Shown: positions 26,746 to 35,375, counted from the first letter of the stretch. The stretch is 64,000 nt of DNA from Allobosea sp. (GCF_030695125.1 NZ_JAUYTP010000031.1:280058-344057), one strand, 5' to 3'. Program-made: numbers and translations. The notes: generated from the sequence alone by a model not told the origin.

Positions 26746-27882
26746 ATGAAGACCCCATGGATCATCGCCGCGGCCGTCACAGTCGGGCTCGCCACGCCCG
26801 CGCTGGCGCAGGAGAAGGTGAAGCTCGTCAACGTCGTCGAGCTGTCGGGCGCGGGCGCCACCGCCGGCACGAACTGGAAGAACGGCATCGACCTCGCCGT
26901 CGCCGACATCAACGCCAAGGGCGGGATTCTCGGCCGGCAGATCGAGATCGTCCATTACGACACGCAGACCAACCCGGGTAACACCCGCGCCGCCGTGCAG
27001 CGCGCCATCGACGAAGGCACCTATGCGGTGCTCGGCCCGGTCTTCTCCGGCCCGATCGGCGCCTCCATGCAGATCGCCCAGCGCGCGGAGATCGCGCAGA
27101 TCGTCGGCGGCGAGGCGGCCGGCCTGACCAAGCAGGGCAACCAGTACATCTTCCGCACCTCGCTCAGCCAGTCGGCCGCGATGCCGAAGATCGCGAAATA
27201 TCTCAAGGACACGGTCAAGGCCGGCTCGGTTGCCGTGGTCTGGGTCAACAACGACTTCGGCAAGGGCGGGCGCGACGCGATCATCCCCGAGCTCGAGAAG
27301 GTCGGCATCAAGGTCGCGGCCGACGTCTCGACCGAACAGGGCCAGGCCGACTTCGCCGCCGACGCGATCAAGATCAAGAACGCCAATGCCGACGCCGTCT
27401 TCGTCTATCTGAACGAGGAGGAAAGCGCCCGCTTCCTGCGCGCCGCCAAGCAGCAAGGCATCACCAAGCCGATGGTCGGCGAGACGACGCTGCTCGGCGC
27501 CAAGGTGATCGAGCTCGCGGGCGACGCCGCCAACGGCGTGCGCGGCCATGTCGGCCTGTCGATCGACGCGCCGATCCCGGCCTTCCAGGAATTCGGCAAG
27601 AAGTTCCAGGCGAAGTACAACCAGCCTTCCGACCATAACGGCCTGAAGGGCTACATGGCCGTCTACATGATCAAGTGGGCGACCGAGAAGCAGAAGAAGT
27701 TCGACAAGAAGGGCGTCGCCGACACGCTGCGCGGCGCGACGATCAAGCCCTCCGACGAGCCGGGCATCCTGATCGAGACCACGATCGAGGCCAATGGCGA
27801 CCTAGACCGCGAGAGCTTCCTCGCCGAGGTCCAGAACGGCAAGCAGGTGATCACGGCGACGCTGCCGAAGATCAAGCCGTAA
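26746..27882 (+). CDS. ABC transporter substrate-binding protein, LivJ/HAAT family
   Basis: 378 residues, periplasmic. The signal peptide MKTPWIIAAAVTVGLATPALA precedes a Peripla_BP_6 fold (VVELSGAGATAGTNWKNGIDLA; ILGRQIEIVHYDTQTNPGN; AVLGPVFSGPIGASMQIA). GGAGGA lies 8-14 bases before ATG 26746, which rules out an in-frame upstream start at 26662. First of five transporter genes. The ligand is inferred from neighbours to be quinate, shikimate or a related cyclic acid rather than an amino acid. Confidence 0.9.
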   Translation: MKTPWIIAAAVTVGLATPALAQEKVKLVNVVELSGAGATAGTNWKNGIDLAVADINAKGGILGRQIEIVHYDTQTNPGNTRAAVQRAIDEGTYAVLGPVFSGPIGASMQIAQRAEIAQIVGGEAAGLTKQGNQYIFRTSLSQSAAMPKIAKYLKDTVKAGSVAVVWVNNDFGKGGRDAIIPELEKVGIKVAADVSTEQGQADFAADAIKIKNANADAVFVYLNEEESARFLRAAKQQGITKPMVGETTLLGAKVIELAGDAANGVRGHVGLSIDAPIPAFQEFGKKFQAKYNQPSDHNGLKGYMAVYMIKWATEKQKKFDKKGVADTLRGATIKPSDEPGILIETTIEANGDLDRESFLAEVQNGKQVITATLPKIKP

Positions 27883-27898
27883 GCCGTACGCGTCTCGC

Positions 27899-27985
27899 CG
27901 TCATTGCGAGCGCAGCGAAGCAATCCAGAGCCGCGTGCTCTGCGTCCTCCTGGATTGCTTCGTCGCTTTGCTCCTCGCAATGACG
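27899..27985. repeat. Intergenic palindromic repeat, family E (CGTCATTGCGAG...CGCAATGACG)
   Basis: Outer arms CGTCATTGCGAG / CTCGCAATGACG and inner GCGAAGCAATCCAG / CTGGATTGCTTCG pair around a short loop. A partial family A piece (GATGGTCGGGTCAAGCCCG ... ATGACG, 27996-28025) follows immediately. It interrupts the transporter operon between the binding protein and permease genes, which may lower downstream expression or stabilise the upstream mRNA. Confidence 0.8.
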
Positions 27986-28046
27986 GTTTTCGTCCAGAGA
28001 TGGTCGGGTCAAGCCCGCCCATGACGCCCCATCGCGAGGCACCCCC

Positions 28047-28925
28047 ATGGCCGAATTCATCGCCTATCTCATCGCCGGCATCGCCACGGGCGCGATCTAT
28101 GCACTGGCTGCGATCGGCTTCACGCTGGTCTGGCAGACCTCGCAGACGATCAACTTCGCCCAGGGCGAGTTCGTCATGCTGCCGGCCGTGCTGGTGCTGC
28201 TCGCGATCAAGCTCTTCGGCGCGCCGGTCTGGCTGGGCGCGCTGATCGGCATCGCCGCCTTCATCGCTATCTTCGGCGTCGGCTTCAAGCTCACCGTGGT
28301 CGACCCGATGATCCGCCATGGCGTGCTACCGCTGGCGATTGCCACCATGGCGCTGTCAATCATCATGAAGGAAGGCGCCAAGGACGGCTTCTCGGCAGAG
28401 GCGCAGAACTTCCCCTCCTTCGTGCCGACCTCGACGATCGAGGTCTTCGGCGCCGCGATCTCGCTGCAGCATCTGGCGATCATCGCCTGCGCCTTCGCCG
28501 TCATCGGCCTGCTGCAATGGTTCGTCGGCGGCACGCGGCTCGGCCGGCAGATGCAGGCGACCGCGCAGAACCCCACCGTGGCGCGCATCCTCGGCATCCC
28601 CGTCGAGCGGATGGTGCTGTTGACCTTCGTGATCAACGCCGCGCTCGCCGTCGTCGCGTCGGTGCTGATCTCGCCGATCTACCTGGCGAAATTCTCGAAT
28701 GGTGAGGTCATCGGCCTGTTCGCCTTCATCGCCGCCATCGTCGGCGGGTTCAACCAGGTCCGCGGCGCGCTGGTGGGCGGTCTGATCGTCGGCGTCGTCG
28801 ATTCGATGGCGGCGGCCTATGTCTCCAGTTCCTACCGGCTGGCCGTGCCGCTCGTCCTGCTCGTCGTGATCATCCTGCTCAAGCCCGAGGGTCTGATGGG
28901 CCGCAAAGAGGAGCGCCGCGTATGA
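28047..28925 (+). CDS. ABC transporter permease, LivH type
   Basis: 292 residues and about eight hydrophobic segments. It opens with AYLIAGIATGAIYALAAIGF and has TINFAQGEFVMLPAVLVLLA, the typical LivH phrase, and GGFNQVRGALVGGLIVG near the C-terminus (the cytoplasmic coupling loop region). Forms a heterodimer with the LivM-type permease encoded next, whose start overlaps its stop by four bases. Confidence 0.9.
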   Translation: MAEFIAYLIAGIATGAIYALAAIGFTLVWQTSQTINFAQGEFVMLPAVLVLLAIKLFGAPVWLGALIGIAAFIAIFGVGFKLTVVDPMIRHGVLPLAIATMALSIIMKEGAKDGFSAEAQNFPSFVPTSTIEVFGAAISLQHLAIIACAFAVIGLLQWFVGGTRLGRQMQATAQNPTVARILGIPVERMVLLTFVINAALAVVASVLISPIYLAKFSNGEVIGLFAFIAAIVGGFNQVRGALVGGLIVGVVDSMAAAYVSSSYRLAVPLVLLVVIILLKPEGLMGRKEERRV

Positions 28926-29944
28926 CCGTGCAAGCGACACGCAACTCCATGAGCTCCTCCCCTCGCCTCGCGCGGCTGCCGCTCGGCGGCACCTTCGACG
29001 GCGCCTTCCTGACCCTGCTCGCGGGCGCCGTGATCCTCTGGTTCGCGCCGGTCGGCATGGGCCGCTACGGCACCTATGTGCTCTCGCTCTGGCTGGTGAT
29101 GAGCATCGCCGTGATGGGGCTGAACCTGACGCTGGGCTATGCCGGGCTGAAGTCGCTGGCGCAGGCGGCCTTCATGGGGCTGGGCGCCTACACCACCGCG
29201 ATCCTGACGACGAAATACGGCGTCTCCTGGTATGCCGCCTTCGGGCTGTCGGGCCTGCTGACCTTCGCGGTCGGCATCGTGCTCGGCTTCCCGGCGCTGC
29301 GGGTGAAGGCGCATTACCTCGCCTTCGTGACGCTCGCCTTCTCGACGCTGGTCTGGCTGATCCTGCGCAACGAGCAGTGGCTCACCGGCGGCGTCTTCGG
29401 CATTTCCAATATCAACCGGCCGGACTTCTTCGGCATCAAGCTGTTCGGCGCGCTGGAATTCCACCGCTTCGTCGTCGTGGTCACCTTCATCCTGGCGGTG
29501 GCTTTGTGGTGGCTGATCCGCAGCCCCTGGGGCCGCGCCTTCACGGCGCTGCGCGAGAACCCGATCCGCGCTGCGAGCCTGGGCATCGACACCCGCGCCT
29601 ATACGCTGCTCGCCTTCGCGATCGGCTCCGCCTATGCGGGTTTCGCGGGGGCGCTCTATGCGCCGCTGGTCGAGTTCATCGACCCCTCGCCGTTCTCGCT
29701 GTCGCAGAGCTTCTTCCTGCTGCTGATGGTGGTGGCGGGCGGTTCGGGCTACCTGCTGGGACCTTTTGTGGGGGCGCTGCTCGGCGTCGTGCTGCCGGAA
29801 TGGCTGCGCTTCGCCGGCTCGCTCTACCTGATCATCTTCGCCGCCATCGTGATGCTCCTGCTGATCGCCTGCCCGCAGGGGGTGAGCGGGCTGATGGAGC
29901 GGGCCTGGGCGAAACTCAACGGCCAGCGGGGACAGGCCCGATGA
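28922..29944 (+). CDS. ABC transporter permease, LivM type
   Basis: 340 residues, around nine to ten membrane segments. Contains GLNLTLGYAGLKSLAQAAFM and FTALRENPIRAASLGIDTRAY, the conserved LivM ATPase-contact loop, and GSGYLLGPFVGALLGVVLPE. ATG 28922 overlaps the stop of the LivH gene (ATGA). Its own stop overlaps the next ATG by four bases, so all three are translationally coupled. Confidence 0.9.
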   Translation: MTVQATRNSMSSSPRLARLPLGGTFDGAFLTLLAGAVILWFAPVGMGRYGTYVLSLWLVMSIAVMGLNLTLGYAGLKSLAQAAFMGLGAYTTAILTTKYGVSWYAAFGLSGLLTFAVGIVLGFPALRVKAHYLAFVTLAFSTLVWLILRNEQWLTGGVFGISNINRPDFFGIKLFGALEFHRFVVVVTFILAVALWWLIRSPWGRAFTALRENPIRAASLGIDTRAYTLLAFAIGSAYAGFAGALYAPLVEFIDPSPFSLSQSFFLLLMVVAGGSGYLLGPFVGALLGVVLPEWLRFAGSLYLIIFAAIVMLLLIACPQGVSGLMERAWAKLNGQRGQAR

Positions 29945-30684
29945 ACACGGTTCTGGAAGTCGACAACCTCCACAAGGCGTTCGGCGGCATCAAGGCGGTC
30001 AACGGGGTGTCCTTCTCGGTGAAGGAGGGCGAGATCCTCGGCATCATCGGCCCCAATGGCTGCGGCAAGTCGACCCTGTTCAACTGCATCCTCGGCCAGC
30101 TCGAGCCGACGGAAGGCCGCGTGAAGCTGGACGGCCGCGAGGTCACCCACATGCGCCCCTCCGAGCTCAACCGGCTCGGCGTCAGCCGCACCTTCCAGCT
30201 GCTGCAGGTCTTCCCCGAATTGTCGGTGCGCGAGAACCTGATCCTCGCCGGCCAGGAGCATGAGGGCACGATGCTGTCGCGCCTGTTCGGCGCGCGCGAT
30301 GCCGGGCTCACCGAGAAGGCCGAGCAGATGATCGGCTTCTTCAAGCTCGGACATCTGGCGGACGCCAAGGCGGGCGGACTCTCCTACGGCCAGCAGAAAC
30401 TGCTCGACGCGGCGATGGCCTTCATGGCCGGCCCGCGCCTCGTGCTGCTCGACGAGCCGGCGGGTGGCGTGAACCTCACCATGCTCGGCGACCTGAAGGA
30501 GCGGCTGCGGGCGATCAATGCCGAGCAGGGCGCGACCTTCGTCGTCATCGAGCACAACATGGATTTCGTGATGAGCCTGTGCTCGCGCGTGATCGTGCTG
30601 GCGGAGGGACGGGTGCTGGCGGAAGGCACGCCGGCCGAAATCCGCGCCAACCCCGCCGTGATCGACGCCTATCTGGGGCATTAA
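29941..30684 (+). CDS. ABC transporter ATP-binding protein, LivG type
   Basis: 247 residues. Walker A is GPNGCGKST (Cys replaces the usual Ala), the signature is LSYGQQKLLD, Walker B is LVLLDEPAGGVN and the switch His is in VIEHNMDFVM. Energises the transporter. ATG 29941 overlaps the LivM-type stop. A family A palindromic repeat separates it from the LivF gene. Confidence 0.92.
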   Translation: MNTVLEVDNLHKAFGGIKAVNGVSFSVKEGEILGIIGPNGCGKSTLFNCILGQLEPTEGRVKLDGREVTHMRPSELNRLGVSRTFQLLQVFPELSVRENLILAGQEHEGTMLSRLFGARDAGLTEKAEQMIGFFKLGHLADAKAGGLSYGQQKLLDAAMAFMAGPRLVLLDEPAGGVNLTMLGDLKERLRAINAEQGATFVVIEHNMDFVMSLCSRVIVLAEGRVLAEGTPAEIRANPAVIDAYLGH

Positions 30685-30688
30685 CATC

Positions 30689-30765
30689 CGTCATGCTCGG
30701 GCTCGACCCGAGCATCTCCTGCAAGAGATTCTCGGGTCTGCGCTGCGCTCCGCCCGAGAATGACG
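30689..30765. repeat. Intergenic palindromic repeat, family A
   Basis: Near copy of the 3536-3629 element, shorter by about 17 bases in the centre. It starts CGTCATGCTCGGGCTCGACC and ends CTCCGCCCGAGAATGACG. It lies inside the transporter operon between the two ATPase genes. Confidence 0.85.
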
Positions 30766-30786
30766 CGGAAGGGAAGGGAGACCGGA

Positions 30787-31524
30787 ATGACCACCCCCAT
30801 CCTCGAACTCGACGGCGTGGTCGGCGGCTATGGCGCCATGACCATCCTGAACGGCACGACGTTCAAGGTGCGCCGCGCCGCCATCACCACGGTGATCGGC
30901 CCCAACGGCGCCGGCAAATCGACCGTGTTCAAGGCAATCTTCGGCCTGCTCAAGCTGCGCGAGGGCGCGATCCGGCTTGAGGGCACCGACATCACCAACT
31001 GGAGCCAGCGCAAGCTGCTGGAAGCCGGCATCTGCTATGTGCCGCAGGGGCGCAACATCTTCCCCGAGCTGTCGGTGCGCCACAATCTCGAACTCGGTGC
31101 GGTCGCGGCGGGCGCGCACATCACCGACATGCCCCGGCGGATCGAGGCGGCGCTCGACCGTTTCCCGGCGCTGCGCGCCAAGGCCGATGTCCAGGCCTCG
31201 ACGCTCTCGGGCGGGCAGCAGAAGCAGCTCGAGATCGTGCGCGGGCTCCTGCTCGATCCTAAGCTCGTGCTGATCGACGAGCCCTCGATCGGGCTCTCGC
31301 CGATGCTGGTGCAGGAGACCTTCGCGATCCTGATGGAGCTGCGCGCCAAGGGCGTCACCATCCTGATGATCGAGCAGAACGCCCGCTCGGCGCTGGAGAT
31401 CTCGGACGAGGGCCTCGTGCTCGAACTCGGCCAGACCCGGATGCAGGGCCCGGCCGCGGAGATCCTGGCCGATCCGCGGGTGGCGCAGCTCTTCCTGGGC
31501 GGCGCCCTGACGGACGCGGCGTGA
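30787..31524 (+). CDS. ABC transporter ATP-binding protein, LivF type
   Basis: 245 residues. Walker A is GPNGAGKST, signature LSGGQQKQLEI, Walker B LVLIDEPSIGLSP, switch His replaced by Gln in MIEQNARSAL as is normal for LivF. GGGAGACC lies before ATG 30787; an in-frame upstream start at 30760 is rejected because it falls in the repeat element. Partner of the LivG-type ATPase. Confidence 0.92.
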   Translation: MTTPILELDGVVGGYGAMTILNGTTFKVRRAAITTVIGPNGAGKSTVFKAIFGLLKLREGAIRLEGTDITNWSQRKLLEAGICYVPQGRNIFPELSVRHNLELGAVAAGAHITDMPRRIEAALDRFPALRAKADVQASTLSGGQQKQLEIVRGLLLDPKLVLIDEPSIGLSPMLVQETFAILMELRAKGVTILMIEQNARSALEISDEGLVLELGQTRMQGPAAEILADPRVAQLFLGGALTDAA

Positions 31525-31544
31525 TGGCTGGCTGCACGCTCGTG

Positions 31545-31694
31545 CCCTTCTCCCCTCGCGGGAGAAGGTGGCAGCGCGTAGCGCTGACGGATGAGGGGGC
31601 GCGCCGCCCTGCGTCAGTTCTGCCCATGCAGAGGACTCATCGGCCCGCGCACGGCGCCCCCTCACCCCAACCCTCTCCCGCGAGGGGAGAGGGG
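31545..31694. repeat. Intergenic palindromic repeat, family D
   Basis: Variant of the 5951-6103 element. CCCTTCTCCCCTCGCGGGAG and GGATGAGGGGGCGC at the left are matched by GCGCCCCCTCA and CTCTCCCGCGAGGGGAGAGG at the right. It lies between the LivF-type gene and the oxidoreductase gene, inside the presumed operon. Confidence 0.8.
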
Positions 31695-31726
31695 GCCTTT
31701 CGTGGCTTGAGCCGGAGATCTGCCCT

Positions 31727-32776
31727 GTGACCACCCCCCTCAACATCGCCCTCGTCGGCGCCGGTCTGATCGGGCGCGCGCATCTGGAGCGGCTCGACGC
31801 CTCCGGCGATTGCGACTGCGCGGCGATCTGCGATCCGACCGATGCGGCGAAGGCGCTGGCGGCCGAGCGCGGCACGCCCTGGTTTGCCTCGATCACGGAG
31901 ATGCTGGCCGCGATGAAGCCGGACGGGGCGATCATCGCGACGCCCAATGCGTTGCATGTGCCGGGCGCGATCGAATGCCTCGAGGCCGGCGTGGCGGTGC
32001 TGATCGAGAAGCCTCTGGCCGAAAGCGTCGCGGCGGCGCAGCGTCTGGTCGCCGCTCAGCAGCGGACCAGCGTGCCGGTTCTCGGCGGCCACCACCGCCG
32101 CCACAATCCAATCGTCAAGGCGGCGCGCAAGCTGGTGCGCGAGGGCGGGATCGGCCGGCTGGTCGCCGTGACCTCGCTGTTCCTGATCCGCAAGCCGGAC
32201 GACTATTTCGACGTCGCCTGGCGGCGCGAGCCCGGCGGCGGACCGGTGCTGATCAACCTGATCCACGACATCGACAATCTCCGCTTCATCTGCGGCGAGA
32301 TCGAGAGCGTGCAGGCGATGACTTCGAACGCGACGCGGGGCTTTGCGGTGGAGGACACCGCCGCCCTCGTCTTCCGCTTCGAAAACGGCGCGCTGGGCAC
32401 GGCCACCGTCTCGGACGTGACGCCGACGCCCTGGAGCTGGGAATTGTCCTCGGGCGAGAACAAGGCCTATCCGCAGCGCGACGGGCTCTGCTACCTGCTC
32501 GCCGGCAGCGAGGGCTCGCTCTCGGTGCCCGCGCTCGACCGCTGGCATTATGAGGGCCGCCAGGGCTGGTGGGAGCCGCTGCTGCGCGAGACGCTGGCGC
32601 TGGCGCCGCTGGAGCCGCTCGCCGAGCAGATCCGGCATTTTTGCGCAGTGATCCGCGGGGCGGAGCAGCCGATTACCGATGCGGCGGATGCAGCCCGCAC
32701 GCTCGCGGTGATCGAGGCGGTAGCCGAGGCGGCGCGTCGGGGCCAACCCGTCACCATCGACCGGACGAAGGGCTGA
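31727..32776 (+). CDS. Gfo/Idh/MocA-family oxidoreductase
   Basis: 349 residues. The N-terminal Rossmann domain has NIALVGAGLIGRAHLE and the family motif VLIEKPLAES, in which the Lys is catalytic. The C-terminal alpha/beta substrate domain has GGPVLINLIHDIDNLRFICG, where the conserved His is expected to act as base. Members oxidise cyclitols, sugars and related alcohols with NAD(P). Between a transporter and a dehydroshikimate dehydratase it may oxidise quinate or a similar cyclic polyol; this is inference. The GTG start at 31727 is the best placed. Confidence 0.82.
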   Translation: MTTPLNIALVGAGLIGRAHLERLDASGDCDCAAICDPTDAAKALAAERGTPWFASITEMLAAMKPDGAIIATPNALHVPGAIECLEAGVAVLIEKPLAESVAAAQRLVAAQQRTSVPVLGGHHRRHNPIVKAARKLVREGGIGRLVAVTSLFLIRKPDDYFDVAWRREPGGGPVLINLIHDIDNLRFICGEIESVQAMTSNATRGFAVEDTAALVFRFENGALGTATVSDVTPTPWSWELSSGENKAYPQRDGLCYLLAGSEGSLSVPALDRWHYEGRQGWWEPLLRETLALAPLEPLAEQIRHFCAVIRGAEQPITDAADAARTLAVIEAVAEAARRGQPVTIDRTKG

Positions 32777-32781
32777 CAGCC

Positions 32782-34677
32782 ATGACGAACCCCGCGCCGA
32801 ACCCGACCTCGATCGCGACGGTCTCGCTGAGCGGGGACCTGGCGGAAAAGCTCCAGGCGATCGCGGCAGCGGGGTTCGATGCGGTCGAGGTGTTCGAGAA
32901 CGATTTCCTGACCTTCGACGGCGGGCCGCGCGAGGTCGGCCGCATGGTCGCCGATCTCGGCATGAGGATCTGCGCCTTCCAGCCCTTCCGGGATTTCGAA
33001 GGCATGCCGGAGCCGCTGCGCGCGCGCGGCTTTGCCCGGGCGGAACGCAAATTCGCGATCATGAACGAGCTCGGTACCGATCTGATGCTGATCTGCTCCA
33101 ACGTCTCGCCGCAGGCGCTGGGCGGGATCGACCGGGCGGCGGCGGATTTCCACGAACTCGGCGAGCTCGCCGCGCGCTTTGGCGTGCGGGTTGGCTATGA
33201 GGCGCTGGCCTGGGGCCGGCACGTCAATGACTACCGCGACGCCTGGGAGATCGTGCGCCGGGCCGACCATGAGCGCATCGGCGTGATCCTCGATTCCTTC
33301 CACACGCTGGCGCGTCCGTCGCCGCTGGGGCCGATCGCCTCGATCCCCGGCGACCGCATCTTCCTGGTCCAGCTGGCGGATGCGCCGAAGCTCGACATGG
33401 ACGTTCTCAGCTGGAGCCGGCATTTCCGCTGCTTCCCCGGCCAGGGCGATCTGGCGGTGGCGGACTTCGTGCGGGCGGTCGCCCAGACCGGCTATGCCGG
33501 GCCGCTGTCGCACGAGATCTTCAACGACCAGTTCCGCGCCGGCTCGGCCCGGCGGCTGGCCACCGACGGCATGCGCTCGCTGATCGCGCTGTCCGACCAG
33601 ACCCGTCCGCATCTGCCGCCGCGCGCACCGGTGCTCGGCGTCGAGTTCATCGAATTCGCGCTCGACGAGGAGATCGCGGCCGAGCTTTCCAGCCTGTTCA
33701 GCGCGCTCGGATTTCGCCAGACCGGCACGCATGTCAGCAAATCCGTGACGCGCTGGAGCCAGGGCGACATCAACCTGCTGCTCAACACCGAGAAGGACGG
33801 CTTCGCGCAATCCCACGCGATCATGCACGGCCCCGGCGTCTGCGCGATCGCGCTCCGCGTCGACGATGTCGGGCAGGCGATGGCGCGCGCGGCCGCGCTG
33901 AAAATTCCGAGCTTCGAGCAGCCGGTCGGCCCCGGTGAATTGCAGATTCCGGCCATCCGCGGCGTCGGCGGCTCGCTGATCTACTTCACCCAGCCGACCG
34001 GCGACTTGGGCCATATCTGGGAGAAGGATTTCGCGCCGGTCGCCGGCGTCGAGGCGCCGCCGCAAGCCGCGCTTCTCCAGCGCGTCGACCATATCTCCCA
34101 GTCGATGGACTATGAGGAGATGCTGTCCTGGCTGTTGTTCTACAGCGCGCTGTTTGCGCTCGACCGCATTCCGCAACTCGCCATCGCCGACCCGGGCGGG
34201 CTGGTCGAGAGCCGGCCCCTGGTCAGCGCCAACCAGACGCTGCGGATCGTCCTGAACGGCTCGCAGGCGACGCGCACGCTGTCCTCGCGCTTCGTCTCGG
34301 AGCATTTCGGCTCGGGCGTGCAGCACATCGCTTTCGATGCGCCAGACATCTTCGCCGCCGTCGGGGCGATGCGCGCGGCGGGGCTCTCCTTCCTCGATAT
34401 TCCCGAGAACTACTACGAGGATCTCGAGGCGCGGCACGGACTCGATCCGGATTTCATCGACCGGCTTCGCGACCACCACATCCTCTACGACCGCGATGGC
34501 GAGGCGGAGTTCCTGCAGGTCTACACCCATGTCTTCGCGCAACGCTTCTTCTTCGAGATCGTCGAGCGGCGCGGCGGCTATGGCGGCTTCGGGGCGGTCA
34601 ACGCGCCGGTGCGGCTGGCGTCGCAGGCGCGCGAGGCGCGGCCCGTGACGATGCCGCGCTCGCTGCGGGAGATGTAG
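32782..34677 (+). CDS. quiC: 3-dehydroshikimate dehydratase with C-terminal HPPD-like domain (QuiC1 type)
   Basis: 631 residues. The N-terminal TIM barrel (about 1-285) has Glu140 (GYEALAW), Asp171 (VILDSFHT), Gln197 (FLVQLAD) and Glu245 (LSHEIFND). The spacing 31-26-48 equals that of the metal ligands Glu134, Asp165, Gln191 and Glu239 reported for Pseudomonas putida QuiC1. The C-terminal half is two VOC modules resembling 4-hydroxyphenylpyruvate dioxygenase (RVDHISQSM, GVQHIAFDA, FFFEIVERRGG). It converts 3-dehydroshikimate to protocatechuate. Last gene of the cluster; starts five bases after the oxidoreductase stop. Confidence 0.92.
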   Translation: MTNPAPNPTSIATVSLSGDLAEKLQAIAAAGFDAVEVFENDFLTFDGGPREVGRMVADLGMRICAFQPFRDFEGMPEPLRARGFARAERKFAIMNELGTDLMLICSNVSPQALGGIDRAAADFHELGELAARFGVRVGYEALAWGRHVNDYRDAWEIVRRADHERIGVILDSFHTLARPSPLGPIASIPGDRIFLVQLADAPKLDMDVLSWSRHFRCFPGQGDLAVADFVRAVAQTGYAGPLSHEIFNDQFRAGSARRLATDGMRSLIALSDQTRPHLPPRAPVLGVEFIEFALDEEIAAELSSLFSALGFRQTGTHVSKSVTRWSQGDINLLLNTEKDGFAQSHAIMHGPGVCAIALRVDDVGQAMARAAALKIPSFEQPVGPGELQIPAIRGVGGSLIYFTQPTGDLGHIWEKDFAPVAGVEAPPQAALLQRVDHISQSMDYEEMLSWLLFYSALFALDRIPQLAIADPGGLVESRPLVSANQTLRIVLNGSQATRTLSSRFVSEHFGSGVQHIAFDAPDIFAAVGAMRAAGLSFLDIPENYYEDLEARHGLDPDFIDRLRDHHILYDRDGEAEFLQVYTHVFAQRFFFEIVERRGGYGGFGAVNAPVRLASQAREARPVTMPRSLREM

Positions 34678-34696
34678 GACGTCCGCCGGCCAGAGC

Positions 34697-34744
34697 GTGT
34701 ATCGTAGTTGACACTCGGCCGGATGGCCGTGTACCAAGATACAC
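34697..34744 (+). promoter_or_regulatory. Promoter and operator of the toxin-antitoxin pair
   Basis: A perfect -35 box TTGACA (34708-34713) lies about 18 bases before TACCAA (34732-34737), a plausible -10. Perfect 7-base inverted repeats GTGTATC (34697-34703) and GATACAC (34738-34744) bracket the promoter, the second touching the toxin ATG. A smaller palindrome CGGCC-GGAT-GGCCG (34716-34729) fills the spacer. This suits autorepression by the antitoxin complex. Confidence 0.7.
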
Positions 34745-35032
34745 ATGTTCAAGGTCGTCGAGACCGCAATGTTCGCCGACTGGCTGCAGGGACTGCGCGA
34801 TGTGTCTGCCCGGGCGCGGATCGTTGCGAGGATCAGGCGCGCGCAAGGCGGTCATCTCGGCGATGTGAAGTATTTCGACGGCATCGGCGAGATGCGGATC
34901 GATCATGGGCCGGGCTATCGGCTGTATTTTGTCCAACGAGGCGCGGAGTTGGTGATCCTGTTGTGCGGCGGCGACAAGCGCCGCCAGGCAGCCGACATCG
35001 CCAAGGCAAAACGGATGGCAAAGGACCTGTAG
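34745..35032 (+). CDS. RelE/ParE-superfamily (HigB/Gp49-like) toxin
   Basis: 95 residues. It has FADWLQGLRDVSARARIVARI, GHLGDVKYFDGIGEMRI, GYRLYFVQRGAELVILLCGGD and a C-terminal K-rich helix, the standard pattern of the HI1419-type addiction module killer protein. Probably a ribosome-dependent mRNA interferase. Toxin-first order with a one-base gap to the antidote gene, as in HigBA and HI1419/HI1420 modules. Confidence 0.88.
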   Translation: MFKVVETAMFADWLQGLRDVSARARIVARIRRAQGGHLGDVKYFDGIGEMRIDHGPGYRLYFVQRGAELVILLCGGDKRRQAADIAKAKRMAKDL

Positions 35033-35033
35033 G

Positions 35034-35318
35034 ATGCCCATCGAAACCCGCGATTTCGACGTCCAGAACTATCTGAAGACGCCCGAGGACCAGGCCGCCT
35101 ATATCGAGGCTGCACTCAAGGAGGGCGATCCTTCTTTCATCGCCGCCGCGCTTGGCGACATTGCGCGGGCTCGGGGGGTGACGGCTTTCGCCGCCGAGAC
35201 CGGCTTAAGCCGGGAAGCGATCTACAAGGCCTTCAAGCCGGGCGGAAACCCGACGCTCGAAACGCTGGCCAAGGCGACGAAGGCGCTCGGGCTGCGGCTG
35301 TCGGTGGTCGCGGCCTGA
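35034..35318 (+). CDS. HI1420-type antidote protein
   Basis: 94 residues. IETRDFDVQNYLKTPEDQAAYIEAAL is the typical N-terminus of probable addiction module antidotes. It is followed by an XRE-like helix-turn-helix (GVTAFAAETGLSREAIYKAF, then NPTLETLAKATKALGLRL). It neutralises the toxin encoded immediately upstream and likely represses the shared promoter at the GTGTATC/GATACAC repeats. Confidence 0.9.
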   Translation: MPIETRDFDVQNYLKTPEDQAAYIEAALKEGDPSFIAAALGDIARARGVTAFAAETGLSREAIYKAFKPGGNPTLETLAKATKALGLRLSVVAA

Positions 35319-35375
35319 CGGCGGCCCGCAGCGCCCTCATCTTCGGCGTATCATCGCCCCGCCGCCTCCCCGCTT

